Positions 55,738-64,000 of a stretch of 64,000 nucleotides of DNA are shown piece by piece. Source of the DNA: Aphanomyces cochlioides. Lineage: Eukaryota > Oomycota > Saprolegniomycetes > Saprolegniales > Verrucalvaceae. Each line of letters opens with the position of its first letter. Position 1 is the stretch's first letter. The notes beneath the pieces are model-generated. The model saw only the letters and a list, made by a program, of their open reading frames with translations. It searched no databases and was not told the DNA's origin. The stretch lies in contig JAHQRK010000033.1 in NCBI GenBank assembly GCA_019828595.1, positions 62,001 through 126,000 of the forward strand. Direction: 5' to 3'. Position numbers and translations under genes: made by a program.

Positions 55738-58700
55738 CTCGCTTTGCCTTTGGTCTTTTTCGGGCGTGGCGCACTTGAATCTTCCAATACAATTCGAGGC
55801 ACTGCAAAGTCTTCAAACGAGAGTTCCACGTCGTCTTCTTCGAGGATATGAAAACGGTTGGATGTCGGCAGGGGATCCAAACGTGGGGACGAAGGCAAAG
55901 TACGTTTTGGAGCTGGTCCAGACCGGTAGCCCGTTACCAATTGAAGGTCCAGCGAGTTCTTGGGCTGCTCACTTGGTGGAGCAAGAGCGGGCGATTCGTT
56001 GGTAGACATTTCCACATCTTCTTGTTGTTTGTCTTGTCCATTGTTGTTAGGGGGATCGCTGTCACCAGACATATCGACATCAGAGCCATGAGAAGGAGCT
56101 GTTGGCTGTGGTTGTTCATCTTGACCATCTCCAGATGCCTCAGTTGAGTCGGCCTCGCCTTCCGCATTTGTTCCAGGGTCTTGATCATGATCGTCTCCAT
56201 CATGTTCAGGTTCTTTTTCTCCTGACGGAGGAGATTTTGCCGCTGCCTTGGCCGCTTTTGCCTTCGCTTTTTCAGCCTTGGCCTCTGCACGTCGTGAAAC
56301 AATCGACGGAGGCAATGTCTTGTTCAGAGCAGCGATCTTGTGCTGAAACACGACGACAAAAGGCTGACCCGACGGATCCGTAATGGTGATTTCGCGTAGT
56401 GCGTCGCCGGATTTTGGCACCAGCACTGCAGGAGGCGCAGACGACTTGAAAATGACTCTCAAATGCGGCGACTTGATGTTCTGACCAGCAGTAGGGTTGA
56501 ATGCTGCTATCACTGACTTGGTCAATGCAGCCATTTTCTTGACAATTGCCTTGGCCATCGAAGGGTGACTGACCTTGTTGAACGTAACGTAGTAGTTGTT
56601 GCCATAACGCGAGTATTTGGGAACCAGGAAGTCTTTGCCACCAAGTCGAAACGTTGTGCCTCCCATTTCCACGCACGTAGACAAGTTGTAACTTGAGATC
56701 ACAATGGTCTGTGGTTAAATGAGTTGTATTAACCTTATTTTTGAGCAAAGGCCCTAATGACTTACTAATTTGCCTCGTACTGTATAAATAGAACTTGGAA
56801 AACAGAATATGGCAAAGTGGTCATTGAACAGGAGATGAAGTGGTGAGCCGTCAGCTCACTCATGAAACGACACTGTCAGGAATGGCGTGTTGACGTAACC
56901 AGGGGTCCGAAGATAGATGCTTGAGCACATTGAATACCTTGGTGTATCCCTTCTTGAGAGGGAGATCAACCAGGAGCTGTTGTAGATGTAGCTTGATCAA
57001 AGAGGCAGCATGAATGGCAACTTCCATCGGACTCTTCGCTGTGAGGTCGGGTCGAAAGGTGCGATCGGCACGTTGGAGCCATATTTGATAATACACGCAG
57101 GCTCGGACAATCGGCCAGATCTTCAGATAGCCACGGATGTAGTATCCATCGGACGGCTTGGGCGTCTCGTAGAACATTTCCAGACACGTGGACGGAAAGG
57201 AACACTCGAGCAGTCGCTGGATTGTCTTGAAGGAATACCAAACAGATTGACCATATCCACAAGAGAACAGGAAATGCTCGTACGTCTCATTGACACGACA
57301 GAAGACACACGTCGGCTTGGGGTCTTGGTACTGAAACAGATATTGCATGGCGTTGGCGCGGAGAAGGGTCTTGAAAATGAACTCTCCATATCGAGGGAGA
57401 ATGTGGTCGGGTTGGAGGAAGGCGGCAAGTTGGGTAAGGCGCTTGGGGTCTTCGTAAAAGTTGGATGGCAGGTTGAGATGCTTGGTAGGAAGAATGGACG
57501 AGCTGACAGCTGGAGAAGCTCTGATCTTATCACAATGGTCTGTGGGTTCTTCTTGTGGATCAAAATGTTCGGAAATTTGGAGCCCCATAACGAACCAGGA
57601 TTTTCCTTGACAAATTGATCGCAGATGACTTTTTCGGACCAGTCCTTGTAGCCTTCGCCCAACTTGACTGTGAGCTCGTACACTTGGGACTGGGGGGTGA
57701 GCAAAATTTTTTCAATGAAGGCGTCCATGTCACCAGAGTCTTTGTAGAATGCGTCCGCCATGGCCTCGCATCGCGCAATATCGTCATCGGCAATAGCATG
57801 AGCACCAGTGTTGCGATGTTTCGCGCCTTTGGGAGCATTGCCTTGCTTGGCATCTTTCTTGGACGAAGCTGAATCCTTGCCGGGAGTCTTTTGCGTCCAT
57901 GGATTGGCCTTTTCAGCGTTTTGTTGCTCTTGATCGCCTTGTATTTTGTCTGCCGCGGTAGGAGGATCAACAGCGCCATTTCCTTGAGCAACGGATTTGT
58001 CGACAATGTCTTGATTTGACTGTTCATTGTCATTGTTTGTCGATTGTTCCTCTTGAATAACTTCTCCAGGAGTATCACACGGCTTCGCATGGCCGTTAAT
58101 GTCGCCTGACCCATCCACCTCCGAGTGAATTTGAGTATTTCCCTCGTCGGTTAAGGCCTCGGTTTCAGTAGAATCCTTCCCCTCGGCGTCTCCAGAGACC
58201 ATATCCACGTCCTCTTGAGATTTTTCTTCTTCCTCTCCCGTTCTAGGAGGCTCAGCACAGGGGGCGACGCGGTTGGTGGCTGCTGGCTCAGTCCCATTGG
58301 TCACGAGAAAGGCCGGGGCCAGACCCCCAGTGACAGGGGTAGAAGGGGAATCCATGCCATCCCCGCAGCACGGTGACTGGGGTACACCATTGCTCCGGCG
58401 AGAACCCAAATCGGGATACCGCCCCCGCCCCTCCGAAGAGGCCCCTGGGGGGAAGTAGACAGAACCGCAGGGTGTGCCCATAGGGGGGGCCCTCGTAGCC
58501 TCTAGGGCTGGCATGGACCCCGTTTTCTCGCCGCCTTCACTGGGGATCGACTCCAATTGGAGTCCAGGGAAGCAGCCACCACAGGCACAAGGCCCCAGTG
58601 GTTCGCCCTCCTGAGTGAGGGCTTCGCTAGACAAGTTAACGACAGTGGTCTGGGGGTCAACCACTGACCCACTGAGGTTGACCCCCCCTGGAACTCCGGC

Positions 58701-58924
58701 GAGTGGAGCACCAGGTGAAGCGCTGGTGGAGCGAGACGCAGATTGGTCTCCAGAGACGCTGTTGGGGTCGAACTCGACCTCCACTTCGGCCCTAGGGTTA
58801 GGTGTAGAGACATTACTCACACCACTTCCGCCATCCTGATTGGACGACGAAAGTGGGTGAGGTGATACAATACCTGGAATGATGGTGACTCCGTGAGTGT
58901 TGGTCTCACGGAGCTCGGAACAGC
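55738..58924 (-). repeat. second 5' ORF1 unit of copy 2, interrupted by insertion F
   Basis: Starts at the KKTKGKA/leader fusion (identical to 29,296 and 31,581) and runs toward the ORF1 N-terminus. It is split by insertion F (56,715-57,528) and ends at CSELRET (about 58,924), a few codons short of the ATG. Both parts are open on the minus strand, and the 148-bp segment is present. Confidence 0.85.
56715..57528 (-). mobile_element. 5'-truncated LINE insertion F with a 17-bp target duplication
   Basis: 3' UTR plus ORF2 codons about 1130-1351 only, flanked by ATCACAATGGTCTGTGG at 56,698-56,714 and 57,529-57,545. It retains the zinc-finger region. Its 3' UTR stem-loop has a shortened arm, as in insertion D. 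Confidence 0.95.
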
Positions 58925-59149
58925 CCAAGATTTCTGACGGGTGAATCTTGTATTGAGCCATGAAGTTGACGTGATGTTTGTAGTTGTGAGGCTTGCCTTG
59001 AGCTTTTAACAAAGCCATCTTGCGCTCAATAGTCTTGGTTGCAACAAGTGACTGAAACAAAACTGAGGTCTTCATCTTGTGCGTACATAGCATGTGCAAC
59101 GAGCTGAGGATCATCTCGCAAAATGCGTTGACATTCGGTGATACTGCCT
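58925..59149 (-). pseudogene. LINE ORF1 scrap (codons about 820-893)
   Basis: Minus-strand C-terminal ORF1 joined directly to the N-terminal end of the previous piece. It carries one extra A near 59,060 that shifts the frame. It is followed by a 14-base filler CCAGGATTTTCCTT (59,150-59,163), identical to an ORF1 segment found elsewhere (for example near 57,597). Confidence 0.8.
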
Positions 59150-59163
59150 CCAGGATTTTCCTT

Positions 59164-60193
59164 CGCTGGACCTTCAATTGGTAACGGGCTACCGGTCTGG
59201 ACCAGCTCCAAAACGTACTTTGCCTTCGTCCCCACGTTTGGATCCCCTGCCGACATCCAACCGTTTTCATATCCTCGAAGAAGACGACGTGGAACTCTCG
59301 TTTGAAGACTTTGCAGTGCCTCGAATTGTATTGGAAGATTCAAGTGCGCCACGCCCGAAAAAGACCAAAGGCAAAGCGAAGAAACAACGACTTAAAAAGT
59401 CTGCTGCAGCCCACCTCGAATTGGCGAAGAAGATCATTCGAGATAAGAAAGTCGAAGGCAGTATCACCGAATGTCAACGCATTTTGCGAGATGATCCTCA
59501 GCTCGTTGCACATGCTATGTACGCACAAGATGAAGACCTCAGTTTGTTTCAGTCACTTGTTGCAACCAAGACTATTGAGCGCAAGATGGCTTTGTTAAAA
59601 GCTCAAGGCAAGCCTCACAACTACAAACATCACGTCAACTTCATGGCTCAATACAAGATTCACCCGTCAGAAATCTTGGAAGAATTGACCACGGACATAC
59701 CAGAGATCAAGCGCATCCTCTTTGCACTTGCTACGATTGACTTATTCCTCTCAAATCGGGCCCCAGACCTCTACACAAACTCGGAGGCACTGACTGTTCT
59801 ATTGAACCAAGAAGCAACAAGATTGCCTGACACCAACTGCTTGACGGACTGGTCGCTGTTTGCTTTGATCGAAAACTTCAGCGACAATCTCGAGAAGTTC
59901 ACTTTGCCGGCTCCCGTCTTGTCGGCCATCTCGATGCTCAAAAGCATCACCAACAATTACCACATCGACGAGCTCTGCAGCAAAGCTCACCACTCCATGA
60001 ACGCCGACGAAATTGATCCCCTCGATTTGGAGGACGATCAACTCTAAGGCTTCTATCCCCTGCTTCAATCCATTTCAACCTCCCCTCTGACCCCTCCATT
60101 CTACTCATTTTCATCTGTACTCGTGATGAGTGACAACAACTTCTCCGATGTCCCAACTGAACTCGTGGACTGGGACCCACAAATCATCTCCCT
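59164..60193 (+). pseudogene. LINE ORF1 codons about 719-1012, spacer and ORF2 codons 1-22
   Basis: Plus-strand ORF1 C-terminus, open to its stop at 60,045-60,047, then the 78-nt spacer and the ORF2 start at 60,126. At 60,193 an internal deletion joins ORF2 codon 22 to codon about 1029. Confidence 0.9.
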
Positions 60194-60988
60194 TTGGCTT
60201 CGCTTCACATCACGAAGTTGTCGCATTTGTTGACTCCGTGTCAGCGAGTTTGGCCAGCTTCGATCTTGTTCGACAAAATCAACCGTGCCTGCCGCCAAGC
60301 CAATTTTGTCCCTCCAACGAAACAATGGATCTCAATCTTGGTGACCAAGTTATCACGATTGTTTGAGATTGTTTCTGAAGAGGATGCTCCCGTGTTCCAC
60401 TTGCCGACGCCAAGCTCTGAATGGATGGAATGGCACTGGATGATACACCCTGACTCGAGTCCGATCTTGTTGGCGCTTGCGACTTCGAAATCGGCTAAGA
60501 TCAGAGCTTCTCCAGCTGTCAGCTCGTCCATTCTTCCTACCAAGCATCTCAACCTGCCATCCAACTTTTACGAAGACCCCAAGCGCCTTACCCAACTTGC
60601 CGCCTTCCTCCAACCCGACCACATTCTCCCTCGATATGGAGAGTTCATTTTCAAGACCCTTCTCCGCGCCAACGCCATGCAATATCTGTTTCAGTACCAA
60701 GACCCCAAGCCGACGTGTGTCTTCTGTCGTGTCAATGAGACGTACGAGCATTTCCTGTTCTCTTGTGGATATGGTCAATCTGTTTGGTACTCCTTCAAGA
60801 CAATCCAGCGACTGCTCGAGTGTTCCTTTCCGTCCACGTGTCTGGAAATGTTCTACGAGACGCCCAAGCCGTCCGATGGATACTACATCCGTGGCTATCT
60901 GAAGATCTGGCCGATTGTCCGAGCCTGCGTGTATTATCAAATATGGCTCCAACGTGCCGATCGCACCTTTCGACCCGACCTCACAGCG
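60194..60988 (+). pseudogene. LINE ORF2 codons about 1029-1293 (same deleted copy)
   Basis: Continues the previous piece after the internal deletion. It includes the zinc finger and ends at RPDLTA, where the 5' end of a full-length LINE begins (host CACAGCGA). Confidence 0.9.
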
Positions 60989-63900
60989 ACTTCCGAATTT
61001 GCCTCGTACCCCTCAAGTCAAGAAGTTATCAAGTGCCGCCGCGCTCAAAATGTCCAACGCCAACAGCTGTTCCGAGCTCCGTGAGACCAACACTCACGGA
61101 GTCACCATCATTCCAGGTATTGTATCACCTCACCCACTTTCGTCGTCCAATCAGGATGGCGGAAGTGGTGTGAGTAATGTCTCTACACCTAACCCTAGGG
61201 CCGAAGTGGAGGTCGAGTTCGACCCCAACAGCGTCTCTGGAGACCAATCTGCGTCTCGCTCCACCAGCGCTTCACCTGGTGCTCCACTCGCCGGAGTTCC
61301 AGGGGGGGTCAACCTCAGTGGGTCAGTGGTTGACCCCCAGACCACTGTCGTTAACTTGTCTAGCGAAGCCCTCACTCAGGAGGGCGAACCACTGGGGCCT
61401 TGTGCCTGTGGTGGCTGCTTCCCTGGACTCCAATTGGAGTCGATCCCCAGTGAAGGCGGCGAGAAAACGGGGTCCATGCCAGCCCTAGAGGCTACGAGGG
61501 CCCCCCCTATGGGCACACCCTGCGGTTCTGTCTACTTCCCCCCAGGGGCCTCTTCGGAGGGGCGGGGGCGGTATCCCGATTTGGGTTCTCGCCGGAGCAA
61601 TGGTGTACCCCAGTCACCGTGCTGCGGGGATGGCATGGATTCCCCTTCTACCCCTGTCACTGGGGGTCTGGCCCCGGCCTTTCTCGTGACCAATGGGACT
61701 GAGCCAGCAGCCACCAACCGCGTCGCCCCCTGTGCTGAGCCTCCTAGAACGGGAGAGGAAGAAGAACAATCTCAAGAGGACGTGGATATGGTCTCTGGAG
61801 ACGCCGAGGGGAAGGATTCTACTGAAACCGAGGCCTTAACCGACGAGGGAAATACTCAAATTCACTCGGAGGTTGATGGGTCAGGCGACATTAACGGCCA
61901 AGCGAAGCCGTGTGATACTCCTGGAGAAGTTATTTAAGAGGAACAATCGACAAACAATGACAATGACCAGTCAAATCAAGACATTGTCGACAAATCCGTT
62001 GCTCAAGGAAATGGCGCTGTTGACCCTCCTTCCGCGGCAGACAAAATACAAGGCGATCAAGAGCAACAAAACGCTGAAAAGGCCAATCCATGGACGCAAA
62101 AGACTCCCGGCAAGGATTCAGCTTCGTCCAAGAAAGATTCCAAGCAAGGCAATGCTCCCAAAGGCGCAAAACACCGCAACACTGGTGCTCATGCTGTTGC
62201 CGATGACGATATTGCGCGATGCGAGGCCATGGCGGACGCATTCTACAAAGACTCTGGTGACATGGACGCCTTCATTGAAAACATTTTGCTCACCCCCCAG
62301 TCCCAAGTGTACGAGCTCACAGTCAAGTTGGGCGAAGGCTACAAGGACTGGTCCGAAAAAGTCATCTGCGATCAATTTGTCAAGGAAAATCCTGGTTCGT
62401 TATGGGGCTCCAAATTTCCGAACATTTTGATCCACAAGAAGAACCCACAGACCATTGTGATCTCAAGTTACAACTTGTCTACGTGCGTGGAAATGGGAGG
62501 CACAACGTTTCGACTTGGTGGCAAAGACTTTTTGGTTCCCAAATACTCGCGTTATGGCAACAACTACTACGTTACGTTCAACAAGGTCAGTCACCCTTCG
62601 ATGGCCAAGGCAATTGTCAAGAAAATGGCTGCATTGACCAAGTCAGTGATAGCAGCATTCAACCCTACTGCTGGTCAGAACATCAAGTCGCCGCATTTGA
62701 GAGTCATTTTCAAGTCGCCTGCGCCTCCTGCAGTGCTGGTGCCAAAATCCGGCGACGCACTACGCGAAATCACCATTACGGATCCGTCGGGTCAGCCTTT
62801 TGTCGTCGTGTTTCAGCACAAGATCGCTGCTCTGAACAAGACATTGCCTCCGTCGATTGTTTCACGACGTGCAGAGGCCAAGGCTGAAAAAGCGAAGGCA
62901 AAAGCGGCCAAGGCAGCGGCAAAATCTCCTCCGTCAGGAGAAAAAGAACCTGAACCTGATGGAGACGATCATGATCAAGACCTTGGAACAAATGCGGAAG
63001 GCGAGGCCGACTCAACTGAGGCATCTGGAGATGGTCAAGATGAACAACCACAGCCAACAGCTCCTTCTCATGGCTCTGATGTCGATATGTCTGGTGACAG
63101 CGATCCCCCTAACAACAATGGACAAGACAAACAACAAGAAGATGTGGAAATGTCTACCAACGAATCGCCCGCTCTTGCTCCACCAAGTGAGCAGCCCAAG
63201 AACTCGCTGGACCTTCAATTGGTAACGGGCTACCGGTCTGGACCAGCTCCAAAACGTACTTTGCCTTCGTCCCCACGTTTGGATCCCCTGCCGACATCCA
63301 ACCGTTTTCATATCCTCGAAGAAGACGACGTGGAACTCTCGTTTGAAGACTTTGCAGTGCCTCGAATTGTATTGGAAGATTCAAGTGCGCCACGCCCGAA
63401 AAAGACCAAAGGCAAAGCGAAGAAACAACGACTTGACAAGTCTGCTGCAGCCCACCTCGAATTGGCGAAGAAGATCATTCGAGACAAGAAAGTCGAAGGC
63501 AGTATCACCGAATGTCAACGCATTTTGCGAGATGATCCTCAGCTCGTTGCACATGCTATGTACGCACAAGATGAAGACCTCAGTTTGTTTCAGTCACTTG
63601 TTGCAACCAAGACTATTGAGCGCAAGATGGCTTTGTTAAAAGCTCAAGGCAAGCCTCACAACTACAAACATCACGTCAACTTCATGGCTCAATACAAGAT
63701 TCACCCGTCAGAAATCTTGGAAGAATTGACCACGGACATACCAGAGATCAAGCGCATCCTCTTTGCACTTGCTACGATTGACTTATTCCTCTCAAATCGG
63801 GCCCCAGACCTCTACACAAACTCGGAGGCACTGACTGTTCTATTGAACCAAGAAGCAACAAGATTGCCTGACACCAACTGCTTGACGGACTGGTCGCTGT

Positions 63901-64000
63901 TTGCTTTGATCGAAAACTTCAGCGACAATCTCGAGAAGTTCACTTTGCCGGCTCCCGTCTTGTCGGCCATCTCGATGCTCAAAAGCATCACCAACAATTA
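60989..64000 (+). mobile_element. LINE full-length 5' half (copy L), runs off the window
   Basis: The 5' terminus ACTTCCGAATTTGCCTCG at 60,989 is followed by the leader (about 61 nt) and ORF1. This end matches the 5' ends at 29,296, 31,581, 34,014 and 55,737, but here it follows unrelated ORF2 sequence, which fixes the true element start. ORF2 and the 3' end lie beyond the window. Confidence 0.9.
61050..64000 (+). pseudogene. LINE ORF1 of copy L, one nonsense codon, partial
   Basis: ATG 61,050 (MSNANSCSEL). A CAA codon in GEVIQEEQ has become TAA at 61,935-61,937; downstream the same frame continues with ORF1 sequence to the window edge in the C-terminal part (ISMLKSITNN). The 148-bp segment is intact. 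Confidence 0.9.

Overview
The window looks like transposon-dominated DNA from a stramenopile, most likely an oomycete of the Saprolegniales (Aphanomyces-like). This rests on a one-repeat-per-exon ankyrin gene with introns of about 50 bases, a Crypton tyrosine-recombinase transposon with microintrons, and a Helitron, a MULE and an L1/Tx1-type LINE side by side. The organism is inferred from family knowledge, not from a database search. I see no tRNA, rRNA or CRISPR.

Bases 1-17,745 are a patchwork of different element classes. A minus-strand ankyrin-repeat gene starts at 3625 and runs off the left edge. Its second intron position holds a decayed plus-strand Crypton, which is itself split by a 459-bp foldback element (1053-1511). 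From about 3755 to 14,590 lie a broken MULE transposase (minus strand), a C2H2 zinc-finger ORF (plus strand) and a pair of inverted repeats that may be the MULE termini. A complete but dead Helitron (about 4911-11,702, ends recognisable) sits inside this block. A pogo/Tigger-type transposase at 16,352-17,512 is the only intact transposase on this side.

Bases 17,746-64,000 are essentially one LINE family nested in itself. The full element is about 7.38 kb: 5' end ACTTCCG, a 5' leader of about 60 nt, ORF1 of 1012 aa, a 78-nt spacer, ORF2 of 1351 aa (APE endonuclease, reverse transcriptase, CX2CX7HX4C finger), and a 146-bp 3' UTR ending CTCATTTAA without poly(A). Two full-length minus-strand copies (20,400-29,296 and 48,359-55,737) and the 5' end of a plus-strand copy (60,989 onward) are present. 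Three 5'-truncated insertions have 15-17 bp target duplications (25,050-26,697; 35,991-39,239; 56,715-57,528), and older pieces lie on both strands. Every recognisable insertion landed inside another copy of the same LINE, and every 3' junction lies at a host GG. The first 790 codons of ORF1 plus the leader are repeated head to tail and in frame at the 5' side of both full-length minus-strand copies (three units and two units). A 2,576-bp tandem duplication made of two opposed LINE pieces lies at 38,046-43,197.

No ORF2 in the window is both full length and intact: one has a nonsense codon and one a single-base deletion. One ORF1 (52,638-55,676) is intact. The near identity of the copies indicates recent activity.
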